DNA from: JBJXHB01 sp046160725
GTDB taxonomy: Bacteria; Pseudomonadota; Gammaproteobacteria; Burkholderiales; Burkholderiaceae_C
Direction: 5' to 3'
Assembly (NCBI GenBank): GCA_046160725.1
Contig: JBJXHB010000422.1
Span: forward strand, 1-34,598
DNA length: 34,598 nt
Shown: positions 23,496 to 31,850 of the stretch, piece by piece
Position numbering within the stretch: the first letter of the stretch is position 1
Layout: each line of letters starts with the position of its first letter
Notes under the pieces: model-generated
Database searches by the model: none
The model's input: only the letters and a program-made list of their open reading frames with translations
What the model was told of the DNA's origin: nothing
Translations under genes and position numbers: made by a program

Positions 23496-24627
23496 AGGCC
23501 CAGCCGCCGAAGCGCGGTGTCGCGCCGGGCGCCAGGCGTAGCCCGGGCAGACGCTCGAACAGCATGGGCAACGCCACCTCGGCGATCAGGGCCTTCGATG
23601 CCGCGGCGCCGGCGCAATAGTGCGGCCCGGCGCCGAAGGCGATGTGGGCGCCGCTGTCCGGCCGGTCGAGGTCGAAGCGGTCGGCATCGGCGAAGAACGC
23701 CTCGTCCCGGTTGGCCGAGCCGAACATGAAGAAGACGCGGCCCTCAGGCTCCAGGTGGATGCCGTCCACCTCGAAGGGCTGCGCGACGCGGCGCGGGCTC
23801 ATGCCGATCGGGGCGTTCCACCGGACGTATTCGTCGAACACCTTGCGCCAGGGGATGTCGCCATGGCGCACCCGGGTCAGCTGGTCCGGATGCGACAGCA
23901 GCGCGACCACCGCGCCGGCGATGGCGTCGCGCGGCTCGTTCTGGCCGCCGCTGATGGCCAGCTTGATGTTGGCGCGCACGCTGTCCATCGGCAGCCCGGC
24001 GCGCAGCATCACCGACAGCAGGCTGCAGTCGGGCGAGCCGTTCAGCTGCGGCAGCCGCTCGGTGATGCATTGGTCGATGCCGGCCGTGGCGGCATGGCAG
24101 CGGGCCTCCACCGCCGGGTCGCCGCCGTAGTTGGCGATGCCGTCGATCATGGCCTGGGACCAGGCGTCCATGTCCTGCCACCGCATGTTGAGCAGGCCGG
24201 TCAGCGCGCGCAACGCATCGGCCGACACCGGCATCGCATAGTCCGCGACCAGTTCAGCCTGCCGCTGCGGTACCAGCGCGGTCAGGATGCGGTCCGCGTC
24301 GGCGCGGAAGCAGGCCTGCCACTGCGCGCGTACCGGCTGCGGGCCCAGGGCGGCCAGCATGAGCTTGCGCTCGGCGATGTGCGCCGGGCCGTCCTTGCGC
24401 ATCATGTTGTGGCCCATCAGCCGGTTCATCAGGCCCTGGGGTTGATGCGAGCTGAAGACATCGATCAGCTTCTCCAGCTCGACGACATGGGCGCGCCGGG
24501 TGAACAGCGTCGCGCCGAGCTGCGGCACGAAGCAGATCGGATGCCGGCGCCGCATGTCGGCCAGCGCGGGATAGGGGTCGTCCCAGAAGGCGGCGGTGTC
24601 GATGTCGACGATGGGGGCGTTGCGCAT
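23458..24627 (-). CDS. Cytochrome P450
   Basis: The 389-residue soluble bacterial P450 is complete. The C-helix region is MMRKDGPAHIAERK (75-88), the I-helix segment SGGQNEPRD (226-234), the K-helix ExxR is EYVR (266-269), and the haem loop FGAGPHYCAG contains the thiolate ligand Cys338. No membrane anchor is present, so an external ferredoxin/reductase is expected; none is in the window. The I-helix usually has an acid followed by threonine for oxygen activation; here the acid is Glu231 and the next residue is proline. It is divergent from the acyl-CoA ligase operon (154 bases between starts) and convergent with another ligase, suggesting oxidation of an acid or a precursor used by those enzymes. 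Substrate unknown. Start ATG 24627. Confidence 0.93.
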   Translation of the reverse strand: MRNAPIVDIDTAAFWDDPYPALADMRRRHPICFVPQLGATLFTRRAHVVELEKLIDVFSSHQPQGLMNRLMGHNMMRKDGPAHIAERKLMLAALGPQPVRAQWQACFRADADRILTALVPQRQAELVADYAMPVSADALRALTGLLNMRWQDMDAWSQAMIDGIANYGGDPAVEARCHAATAGIDQCITERLPQLNGSPDCSLLSVMLRAGLPMDSVRANIKLAISGGQNEPRDAIAGAVVALLSHPDQLTRVRHGDIPWRKVFDEYVRWNAPIGMSPRRVAQPFEVDGIHLEPEGRVFFMFGSANRDEAFFADADRFDLDRPDSGAHIAFGAGPHYCAGAAASKALIAEVALPMLFERLPGLRLAPGATPRFGGWAFRGPRSVEVAWD

Positions 24628-24781
24628 GGTCAGGCGGCGTTGGGGCGTGCCGGACTGTAGGGGCCGCGCCGGATACCGTCACGGCGACGGCGTCTGCGCC
24701 TGTCGCTCAGGCGGCGGCGCTCCCATGGCAGCGGCGTATCCTGAGGGCCGAACCGTCCGGAACACGGTCACTGAAACCCGC
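24628..24781. promoter_or_regulatory. Divergent intergenic region between P450 and ligase operon
   Basis: These 154 bases must contain the promoters for both the P450 (leftwards) and the ligase/CoA-transferase operon (rightwards). I see no strong sigma70 match and only a short imperfect dyad (ACCGT-CCGGAAC-ACGGT, about 24752-24768). Confidence 0.35.
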
Positions 24782-26371
24782 ATGAGCGACATCATCGACG
24801 ACGTCCGGCAACCCTCCATGGCCTTCGCGGACTTCCAGGACCTGCCGGGCGCCATCGGCGGCCATGCGCGCGCGCGGCCGATGCAGGCGGCGCTGATCTG
24901 TGGCGACGACCGCATCAGCTATGCCCAGCTGGATGCCGGCATGGACCGTGTCGCGGCCGCGCTGCAGCGCGACGGCGCCGGCCGCGGCGACACCATCGCC
25001 ATCTGCGCCACCGGCAGCGTCGCCTACCTGACGCTGTTCATGGGCACGCTGCGGGCCGGCATGGCTGTGGCGCCAATTGCGCCCAGCAGCACGCCACAGC
25101 AGATCGCGGCCATGGTGGCCGACAGCGGCGCGCGGCACTTCTTCCTGGATGCCGACGTGGCCGCCGCGGTGCCGCCGGCCCTGACACCGGGCCTGCGTCG
25201 CATACGCATCGACGACACCGGCGGTGACGAGGGCGGGGACGGCCGGCTCGCCGACTGGTGGGCGGGTGCGGACGGCCCGCCGCGCCCGGTGCCCATCAGC
25301 CAGGACCTGCGCTTCAACATCATCTACTCCAGCGGCACGACGGGTGTGCCCAAGGGCATCGTTCACACGCATGCCCTGCGCTGGGGCCAGGTGCGGCGCG
25401 CGGCCGCGGCCGGCTACGGGCCGGACAGCACCACCATCGTGGCCACGCCGCCGTACTCCAACACCACGTTGGTGGTCATCATCCCGACGCTGTTCCACGG
25501 CGGCACGCTGGTGATCTGCCCGAAGTTCGACTGCGCCGGCTACCTGCAGCAGGCACAAGCCCACCGCGCCACCCACACCATGCTAGTGCCGGTGCAATAC
25601 CAGCGACTGATGGCGCATGCCGACTTCGACCGCCATGACCTGAGCGCCTTCCGCTTCAAGGCCTGCACCTCGGCGCCGTTCCGCGCCGAGCTCAAGGCCG
25701 ATGTGCTGCGGCGCTGGCCCGGCGCGCTGGTGGAGTACTACGGTCTGACCGAAGGCGGTGGCTCATGCATCCTGGAGTGCCACCTGTACCCGGACAAGCT
25801 TCACACCGTGGGCAAGCCGGCCGAGGGCCATGACATCCGGCTGATCGACGAGGACGGCCGCGAGCTGCCGCGCGACAGCGGCGCCGTGGGCGAGCTGGTC
25901 GGCCGCTCGCCGGTGATGATGGCCGGCTATCACAACCTGCCGGCCAAGTCCGACGAGGCCCAGTGGTTCGATGCCCAGGGCCGGCGTTTCCTGCGCTCGG
26001 GCGATGTCGGACGCTTCGATGCCGATGGATTCGTCGTGCTGATGGACCGCCGCAAGGACATGTTGATCAGTGGCGGCTTCAACATCTACCCGAGCGACCT
26101 CGAGGCCGAATTGCGCCAGCACCCGGCGGTGGCCGATGTGGCCGTGGTCGGCGTGCCCAGCGACCAGTGGGGCGAGACGCCGGTGGCCTTCGTCGTGCGG
26201 CGCCCGGGCCATGCCGACAGCGCCGACTCACTGCGCGACTGGATGAACGCTCGCGTGGGCAAACACCAGCGGCTGGCCGGCGTGCAGTGGATCGCCGAGC
26301 TGCCCCGCAGCGCCATCGGCAAGGTGCTCAAGCGCGAGCTGCGCGATGCCTGGCAGCCCGCGGCGGGCTGA
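24782..26371 (+). CDS. Acyl-CoA/aryl-CoA ligase (ANL superfamily)
   Basis: The 529-residue protein has the P-loop IIYSSGTTGVPKG at about 180-192, YYGLTEGGGSCILE as the A5 motif, FLRSGDVGRFDADGFVVLMDRRKDMLISGG as the hinge region and RSAIGKVLKREL with the C-terminal catalytic lysine. These are all elements needed to make an acyl-adenylate and then a CoA thioester. Overall it resembles long-chain/4-chlorobenzoate-type ligases; acid specificity cannot be read. ATG 24782 is chosen; the frame upstream to 24596 crosses the P450 promoter region. The CoA-transferase alpha gene starts 24 bases downstream, so the three genes form an operon. Having both a ligase and a CoA transferase suggests that one loads the entry acid and the other acts on a later CoA intermediate. 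Confidence 0.92.
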   Translation: MSDIIDDVRQPSMAFADFQDLPGAIGGHARARPMQAALICGDDRISYAQLDAGMDRVAAALQRDGAGRGDTIAICATGSVAYLTLFMGTLRAGMAVAPIAPSSTPQQIAAMVADSGARHFFLDADVAAAVPPALTPGLRRIRIDDTGGDEGGDGRLADWWAGADGPPRPVPISQDLRFNIIYSSGTTGVPKGIVHTHALRWGQVRRAAAAGYGPDSTTIVATPPYSNTTLVVIIPTLFHGGTLVICPKFDCAGYLQQAQAHRATHTMLVPVQYQRLMAHADFDRHDLSAFRFKACTSAPFRAELKADVLRRWPGALVEYYGLTEGGGSCILECHLYPDKLHTVGKPAEGHDIRLIDEDGRELPRDSGAVGELVGRSPVMMAGYHNLPAKSDEAQWFDAQGRRFLRSGDVGRFDADGFVVLMDRRKDMLISGGFNIYPSDLEAELRQHPAVADVAVVGVPSDQWGETPVAFVVRRPGHADSADSLRDWMNARVGKHQRLAGVQWIAELPRSAIGKVLKRELRDAWQPAAG

Positions 26372-26395
26372 CCACAACCCTTCAGGAGCGATGCC

Positions 26396-27214
26396 ATGCT
26401 GGACCTGCTGAGCCTTGACCAACTCGCCGCGCGCATACCGGACGGTGCGCGCATCGCCATCCCCAAGGACGACACCGGCGCGCCGCTGGCGGCCACGCTG
26501 GCGCTGATGCGCCGTGGGGTGCGCGGCCTGCACCTGGTGTGCGTGCCGGTGGCCGGCATTGCCGCCGACCTGCTGATCGGCGCCGGCCATGTGACGGTGG
26601 TCGAGACGTCGGCTGTCACGCTGGGCGAGCATGGTGCCGCGCCGCGCTTCAGCGCCGCGGTGCGGGCCGGCAGCGTACGCATCATCGATGCCACCTGCCC
26701 CGCGATCTATGCCGGGCTGCAGGCGTCGCAGAAGGGCATCCCCTTCATGCCGTTGCGCGGCATCGTCGGCTCCGACCTGATGACCCATCGCCGCGACTGG
26801 GCCGTGATCGACAACCCGTTTGCGGACGGCGACCGGCTGGTGGCGATCCAGGCCATCCAGCCGGACGTGGCGCTGTTCCATGCGCTGGCCGCCGACCGGC
26901 ATGGCAACGTGCTGGTCGGCCGCGACCGCGACGGGCTGCTGCTGGCGCATGCATCGCGGCGCACACTGGTGACGGTGGAGGAGGTGGTCGGCGGCGACCT
27001 GATGGACGACCCGCTGGCCGCGGCCGGCGTGGTGCCCGCGCTGTACGTGGAGGCGGTGGCCCTGGCGCCGCAGGGCTGCCGGCCGCTGGGTTTCCTGGAC
27101 CGGTACGGCGCGGACGATGCCTGGCTGGCCCGCTATGCCCGGCTCGCGCGCGACGAGAGCGGTTTCAGGGCCTGCCTGGGCGAGTTGCAGTCTGCACCAT
27201 TCGTGGCGGCTTGA
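26396..27214 (+). CDS. CoA transferase subunit A (GctA/IpdA-like)
   Basis: The 272-residue product is a family I CoA-transferase alpha subunit. Typical segments are LDQLAARIPDGARIAIP, RGVRGLHLVCVPVAGIAADLLIG, VETSAVTLGEHG, PFMPLRGIVGSDL, and IQPDVALFHALAADRHGNVLVG near residue 160-180. It forms a heteromer with the beta subunit encoded 10 bases downstream. Homologous pairs include glutaconate CoA-transferase and the steroid-ring hydrolase IpdAB; the wider steroid gene set is not present here. The start ATG 26396 follows CAGGAGCG about 7 bases upstream. Confidence 0.88.
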   Translation: MLDLLSLDQLAARIPDGARIAIPKDDTGAPLAATLALMRRGVRGLHLVCVPVAGIAADLLIGAGHVTVVETSAVTLGEHGAAPRFSAAVRAGSVRIIDATCPAIYAGLQASQKGIPFMPLRGIVGSDLMTHRRDWAVIDNPFADGDRLVAIQAIQPDVALFHALAADRHGNVLVGRDRDGLLLAHASRRTLVTVEEVVGGDLMDDPLAAAGVVPALYVEAVALAPQGCRPLGFLDRYGADDAWLARYARLARDESGFRACLGELQSAPFVAA

Positions 27215-27224
27215 CCGAGCCGCG

Positions 27225-27965
27225 ATGTCGGCATCACCCACCGAAGGCCTGGTCTTCACGATCGCCGGGCTGCTGCGCGGCCTGCGCCATGTGGCGGTCG
27301 GCGCCTCATCGCCAATTCCAGGTGCAGCGGCACTGCTGGCCAGAGCCCTGGCCGAGCAGCGTGGCGAGCCGCCGCTGCGCCTGTCGGTGCTGGGCTCGCG
27401 GCGCGAGCAGAGCTTCACCAACGGTGGCGTGGAGGTGTTCGACCTGGCGGCCCAGGGCCGCATCGACGCCTTCTTTCTCGGTGGCGGCCAGATCGACGGC
27501 CAGGCCAACATCAACCTGGTGGGCACCGGCGACTACCCGCGCACCGACGTGCGCTGGCCCGGCTCATTCGGCTCGGCCTACCTGTACCACCTGGTGCCGC
27601 GGGTCATCCTGTTCCGCGAGGAGCACACGCCGCGGGTGCTGGTGCCGCGGGTCGATTTCGTTTCGGCCGCCGGGCCGCGTGACGACGGCATCCACCGCCC
27701 GGGCGGCCCGCATGCGCTGCTGACCAGCCGCTGCCTGTTCGACTTCGACCGGCCGCGGCGCCGCTTTGTGCTGCGCTGCGTGCATCCGGGGCATGTCCTG
27801 GCCGAGGTCCGCGCACAGACCGGGTTCGATTTCGACGTCCCCGAAGCGGGTGTGCCCGCCACCCCGCAGCCCGACGCGCCGACGCTGGCGCTGGTCCGTG
27901 GCCGCATTCGCGACGAGATCGCCCGGACCTATCCCAAGTTCGCGGCTGGGCTGGCCGCAGCCTGA
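27225..27965 (+). CDS. CoA transferase subunit B (GctB/IpdB-like)
   Basis: The 246-residue partner of the preceding subunit. Family features are FFLGGGQIDGQANINLVGTGDYP, followed by DVRWPGSFGSAYLYHLVPRVILF and HTPRVLVPRVDFVSAAG, matching the GctB/IpdB pattern (QIDxxGNxN, xxLPGSGG, FVxxVDxxTSPG). The classical SENG catalytic glutamate motif of SCOT-type transferases is not visible, so hydrolase activity like that of IpdAB is as possible as true transfer. The start ATG 27225 lies 10 bases past the alpha stop. Last gene of the operon. Confidence 0.87.
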   Translation: MSASPTEGLVFTIAGLLRGLRHVAVGASSPIPGAAALLARALAEQRGEPPLRLSVLGSRREQSFTNGGVEVFDLAAQGRIDAFFLGGGQIDGQANINLVGTGDYPRTDVRWPGSFGSAYLYHLVPRVILFREEHTPRVLVPRVDFVSAAGPRDDGIHRPGGPHALLTSRCLFDFDRPRRRFVLRCVHPGHVLAEVRAQTGFDFDVPEAGVPATPQPDAPTLALVRGRIRDEIARTYPKFAAGLAAA

Positions 27966-28026
27966 GACCCTGTCGACGGTTCGACGGGGCCGCTGTTCAC
28001 TGACCCGGATCGCGATCGCAGACCTG

Positions 28027-28049
28027 CCCCCCCCCCCGACATCGGGGGG
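28027..28049. other. C11 tract within a C7G/CG6 hairpin downstream of the CoA-transferase operon
   Basis: Eleven C (28027-28037) run into GACATCGGGGGG. CCCCCCG (28032-28038) can pair with CGGGGGG (28043-28049) around a 4-base loop, giving a 7-bp all-GC stem. It lies 62-84 bases after the CoA-transferase stop and just upstream of the PEP-CTERM promoter. It may end the operon transcript, but the following bases (TGTGAATTCTT) are only moderately T-rich. Confidence 0.5.
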
Positions 28050-28058
28050 TGTGAATTC

Positions 28059-28087
28059 TTCACTTGGCAACGGGCCATCCCTAGAAT
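28059..28087 (+). promoter_or_regulatory. Candidate sigma70 promoter of the PEP-CTERM gene
   Basis: TTCACT (28059-28064), a 17-base spacer and TAGAAT (28082-28087). The -10 matches 5 of 6 consensus bases. It predicts a start near 28094 and an untranslated leader of about 100 bases before ATG 28193; the stretch 27966-28192 holds no gene. Confidence 0.5.
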
Positions 28088-28192
28088 CGAAGCAGCTTCT
28101 CCCAGCGGTCCAGGGAGTTGCTGCGGCGACAGGCGCAGGGAGCTCGCGCACCGCCGACCTCTAACAATGCCAGCTGATTTCAGGTGACCCTC

Positions 28193-28864
28193 ATGATCTC
28201 CATCAATTCCCACAGGTTCTCCCGCATTGCCTTGGGCGTGGCCGCCCTGGTCGGGGTGGTTGGCCAGGCCCAGGCCGCCGTCTATCAGGGCAGCTGGGAC
28301 CCGCTGTTCAGCCCGCCCTTCACCAACCTGTGGTGGCGTGGCACCGCGACCTTCGACACCGGCCCCTGCGTCACCGACGGGCTGCATGCCAATGTCGGCC
28401 TGTGTGCCGGCATGCAGGTCTCCAATGTCGTCATCGAGTTCGCCAACTCCTTCGGCGGCGCGACCTTGCAGACCCTGGATTTCCAGGGCACCTTTGGCGC
28501 CTACACGCCGCTGCAGATCACCGGCATGCAGATCTCGGGTGGCCAGCTGGTGGGGGTCTACACGGACTTCTATGCCACGGGCATCCAGGGCGCGATCACC
28601 GAGTCGCAGCTGGCTGGTCCGGTGCAGCAGCCGTACTTCAGCGTCGCCTTCATCGGTGGCCAGGTGCACCTGGGTTACAAGCGCGAGGAGGCCTATTCGT
28701 TCTCGTGCATCTGGAACAGCAGCCCGTTCGTCCGGCCGGGTGATTGCGGCTCGCAGCCGGCAGACATCGTGTTCAAGGCCGTGCCGGAGCCGGGCACCTA
28801 TGCCCTGATGGCACTCGGACTGGCGGCTGTGGTCGGCGTGGCCCGCCGCAAGCGCCTGGCCTGA
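28193..28864 (+). CDS. PEP-CTERM sorted exoprotein
   Basis: The 223-residue product has an N-terminal signal peptide (RFSRIALGVAALVGVVGQAQA, cleavage before AVYQG). At residues 197-223 it ends in a PEP-CTERM sorting signal: VPEPGTYAL, a hydrophobic helix and RRKR. Such proteins are cleaved and anchored by an exosortase (EpsH/XrtA type), usually in exopolysaccharide-producing Gram-negatives; that enzyme is encoded elsewhere. The middle is Gly/Thr/aromatic-rich, with four cysteines in two close pairs (PCVTDG/LCAG and FSCIW/GDCGS), and has no recognised domain. I chose ATG 28193 because AGGTGA lies 7 bases upstream; the GTG at 28184 is part of that ribosome binding site. Own promoter and terminator make it monocistronic. 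Confidence 0.88.
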   Translation: MISINSHRFSRIALGVAALVGVVGQAQAAVYQGSWDPLFSPPFTNLWWRGTATFDTGPCVTDGLHANVGLCAGMQVSNVVIEFANSFGGATLQTLDFQGTFGAYTPLQITGMQISGGQLVGVYTDFYATGIQGAITESQLAGPVQQPYFSVAFIGGQVHLGYKREEAYSFSCIWNSSPFVRPGDCGSQPADIVFKAVPEPGTYALMALGLAAVVGVARRKRLA

Positions 28865-28893
28865 CCCGGCCCTCGCTCCGGCCGCGTCATCTG

Positions 28894-28919
28894 ACAACGC
28901 CGCCTTCGGGCGGCGTTGT
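28894..28919 (+). terminator. Intrinsic terminator of the PEP-CTERM gene
   Basis: ACAACGCCGCC (28894-28904), a TTCG tetraloop, and GGCGGCGTTGT (28909-28919) form a perfect 11-bp stem followed by TGTTTC. It lies 30 bases past the stop codon. The U-tract is short but the UUCG-capped stem is strong. Confidence 0.85.
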
Positions 28920-29045
28920 TGTTTCGGACGGCTTCTCGTTGAGCCTTGCAAGACCGAGCGTCCGAGATGAGCCCAAAGACGCCGTATGCATTGATGCGCT
29001 TGAAGGCGATGGGACGTCCGGTTGCCGACGAGTGGTTCGTGCGGG

Positions 29046-31850
29046 TCAGGCTGGCAATGCGGCAGCCACCCGCGGTGTCGCTGCCAGCTGCAGGGCCGCG
29101 TCCAGGTCCGGCACGTCGGCGCCTTCGGGCAGCGCGGCGGCGCCGGTGGCGCGGTGCAGGCTGCGCAGTTCGTCCTGCCATCGCTGCTCGGCCCTGGGCG
29201 GGCGCTGCAGGCCCAGGCGCGCGCGTGCCTGCACGGCTGTCGCCGCCACGAGCAGGGCCGGCTCCAGGTGGCCCTCGTGGCGCAAGAGGCCGGCCAGCGC
29301 GTCCAGCGTGTCCAGCAATTCGTCGCGCTGTTCGAACCGGCGCAGCAGTGGTGCCGCCTCGGTCAGCCGCTGTCGTGCCGACGGCAGGTCGCCGCGGCGC
29401 AGGTCGGCCTTGCCGAGCCCGGCGAGCGCGCTGGCCTCGCCACGGCGGTCGCCCGAGTCGCGGCAGACCTGCAGGGCGCGCTTGAACCAGCGCTCGCTGT
29501 CGTCGGGATCGCCCGTTTCATGCGCGATCTGGCCCAGCACCCGCTCGCACTCGGCCTCGATCTCCTGCAGGCCGATCTCGCGCGCCATGGTCAGGCTGAG
29601 GTCAATGTGCAGGCGCGCGGCATCGTCGTCGCCCCTATAGAGGTCGATCTGCGCCATGTGCAGCAGCCCGATGGCCTGGCCGTAGCGGTCCCCTTGTTCG
29701 CCAAAGATGCGCAGGGCCTCGTGCTCGGCCTCGTCGGCTCCGTCAGGGTCGCCTCCCTGCAGGCAGGCCAGCGACAGCGTGGACAGCGTGGCCGCGATGT
29801 CGACCGGCCTGCCGATGCGCCGGCGCAGCGCCAGGCAGGCTTCCAACAGGTGCCGTGCGTCGGCATGGTCGCATTGCACAGCCGCCAGCGCGGCGCCCAC
29901 ATACAGCGCATGGGCCTGCCCCATGTCCGACGACTGGATCGACGGCAACGCCAGGGCGGCACGCACATAGGCGCGGCCCTCGGTCGCATAGCCACGCAGC
30001 GCCCAGAAACCCTGCACTGCCACAGCGAACTTGACGGCGATCACGGTATCCACGCCACCGGCCAGCGCCAGCGCCATCGCCGCGCGCAGGTTGTCCAGCT
30101 CAGCCTCGGTGCGCCAGACCCAGCTGGCCTGGTCGGTGCTGCGCAGCCCGGCGCTGGCCTCCTTGGCCCATGCGAAGTAGTGATGGCAATGCTGCGCGGC
30201 GGTGGCCGCGGTCTCGCCGGCCGCGTCCAGCTTCTCGCGCGCATAGTCCCGGATGGTCTCCAGCATGCGGTAGCGCAGGCCCTCGTCATGCTCCTCGGTC
30301 ATGACCAGGGACTTCTCCACCAGCGAGTCCAGCAGGTCAAGCACGTCCTCGGGCAGCAGGGGGTCGGCGCCGCAGACCTGCTCGGCCGCCGCCAGATCGA
30401 AGCCACCGCAGAACACGCCCAGGCGGTCGAGCACCCGGCGTTCCGGCTCGGTCAGCAGGTCGTAGGACCAGTCGACCAGCGCTCGCAGCGTTTGTTGTCG
30501 CTCCTGCAGCACCTTGGCCCCGCCGGTCAGGATGCGGTAGCGGTCCTTCAGCCGCGCATTGATGTCGGCCACCGACAGCGACCGCACCCGGGCCGCGGCC
30601 AGCTCCAACGCCAGCGGGATGCCCTCCAGGCGGGCCACCAGCTCGGCCACGGCCGGCGCCTCGCGCTCGGTCAGTTCGAAGCTCGGTTTGTGGGCCTTGG
30701 CCCGTGCGACGAACAGGCGCACCGCCGTCGACCGGCCCAGGGCCGCCAGCCCGTCGTCGCGGCCCGGCAGGGGCAGCGGCAGGATGGGCAAGGCCTGCTC
30801 GCCGGGTACATGCAGCAGCTCGCGGCTGGAGGCCAGCAGATGGACGTCGGGCGCGGCGCGCAGCACGGCGTGTGCCAGCTCGGCGCAGGCCCGCACCAAG
30901 TGCTCGCAGTTGTCCATCACGATCAGCGCGCGGCGCGGCTTCAGGTGGGCCAGCAGGGTCTGCAGCAGCGGCCGGCCCGGCTCCTCGCGCACGCCCAGGG
31001 CCTGGGCCGCCTCGCCCACCACCAGCTGCGGGTCACGCAGCGGTGCCAGGTCCAGGAACCAGGCGCCGTCCGGAAACTCCGCCAGCAGCTCCGACGCAGC
31101 CTGCAGCGACAGCCGCGTCTTGCCCAGGCCGCCCATGCCGAGCAGGGTCAGCAGGCGGTTGGACTGCAGGCGGTGCTTGATGTCGTCCAGCTCGCGTTCG
31201 CGGCCGATGAACGATGTCATCTGTGCCGGCAGGTTGTTCGGCACCTGGCGCGTCGGCAGCCAGCGTTCGCCGATCCGGGTCACGCGATAGACCTTGTCCC
31301 CATCCGGTGGCGCGTGGAACAGCGCGCCGGGCGGGCCGATCTCGTACAGCTCCAGCGGTTCGCGAACGCCCTTGACCATCCAGTGGCCGTGGGATGCGTG
31401 GTCCGGCGGCGTCGGGCCCAGTGCCCGCATGGCATCGGCCGTGAGCAGCGTCTGGCCGCCCTGGGCCATCGACATCACCCGCGCGGCCACCGGCTTGGCC
31501 AGGCCGTCGACCTCCAGCGGCTTGGCACCTCGGGCGACATCGGCTGCCGGGTTCTCGCGCAGCGTCACCGGGCCTTGATGGATGCCGGCGCGGGCCAGCA
31601 CCGCCTGCGGCAGGCCGGCCAGGGCGGCGTGGTAGGCCAGCGCATAGCCGGCGGCATCCGCCGGCGCATCGAACAGCAACAGCAAGCCGTCGGTCTTGTC
31701 GATCTCGCGGCCGCGCCAGGCCGGCAACAGGTCGCGCGCCAGCCGGTCGTGGGCCGTCCACAGCTCGGCCATGGCGGCGTCGCCAAGGGTCTCGGACAGG
31801 CGGGTGCTGTCGACGAGGTCGGTCAGCAGCAGCGTCTTGGTCTCACTCAT
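29046..31850 (-). CDS. Class III cyclase-domain/STAND ATPase/TPR regulator
   Basis: The 934-residue protein has three parts. Residues 1-175 are a class III nucleotidyl cyclase-like domain: LLTDLVDSTRLSE with Asp11, KTDGLLLLFD with Asp54 as the second metal position, and ARAGIHQGPVTLREN. Residues about 210-550 are an NB-ARC-like ATPase: FIGRERELDDI, Walker A GMGGLGKT at 238-245, and LIVMDNCEHLV as Walker B. The remaining ~380 residues form a TPR-rich helical array. This architecture is common in actinobacterial and burkholderial regulators; many end in a LuxR DNA-binding domain, which is absent here. Whether the cyclase is active is uncertain. The ORF is monocistronic, with ATG 31850; ribosome binding site weak. 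It is the second large ATPase-TPR protein in the window. Confidence 0.87.
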   Translation of the reverse strand: MSETKTLLLTDLVDSTRLSETLGDAAMAELWTAHDRLARDLLPAWRGREIDKTDGLLLLFDAPADAAGYALAYHAALAGLPQAVLARAGIHQGPVTLRENPAADVARGAKPLEVDGLAKPVAARVMSMAQGGQTLLTADAMRALGPTPPDHASHGHWMVKGVREPLELYEIGPPGALFHAPPDGDKVYRVTRIGERWLPTRQVPNNLPAQMTSFIGRERELDDIKHRLQSNRLLTLLGMGGLGKTRLSLQAASELLAEFPDGAWFLDLAPLRDPQLVVGEAAQALGVREEPGRPLLQTLLAHLKPRRALIVMDNCEHLVRACAELAHAVLRAAPDVHLLASSRELLHVPGEQALPILPLPLPGRDDGLAALGRSTAVRLFVARAKAHKPSFELTEREAPAVAELVARLEGIPLALELAAARVRSLSVADINARLKDRYRILTGGAKVLQERQQTLRALVDWSYDLLTEPERRVLDRLGVFCGGFDLAAAEQVCGADPLLPEDVLDLLDSLVEKSLVMTEEHDEGLRYRMLETIRDYAREKLDAAGETAATAAQHCHHYFAWAKEASAGLRSTDQASWVWRTEAELDNLRAAMALALAGGVDTVIAVKFAVAVQGFWALRGYATEGRAYVRAALALPSIQSSDMGQAHALYVGAALAAVQCDHADARHLLEACLALRRRIGRPVDIAATLSTLSLACLQGGDPDGADEAEHEALRIFGEQGDRYGQAIGLLHMAQIDLYRGDDDAARLHIDLSLTMAREIGLQEIEAECERVLGQIAHETGDPDDSERWFKRALQVCRDSGDRRGEASALAGLGKADLRRGDLPSARQRLTEAAPLLRRFEQRDELLDTLDALAGLLRHEGHLEPALLVAATAVQARARLGLQRPPRAEQRWQDELRSLHRATGAAALPEGADVPDLDAALQLAATPRVAAALPA

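Noticed and set aside
24752..24768. ACCGT/ACGGT dyad as operator of the P450-ligase promoter region
   Set aside because: Five-base arms with a 7-base spacer are too short to separate from chance.
28946..29045. Short plus-strand ORF beginning after the PEP-CTERM terminator
   Set aside because: It runs on as an antisense frame of the cyclase-ATPase gene, and has no ribosome binding site or recognisable protein pattern.
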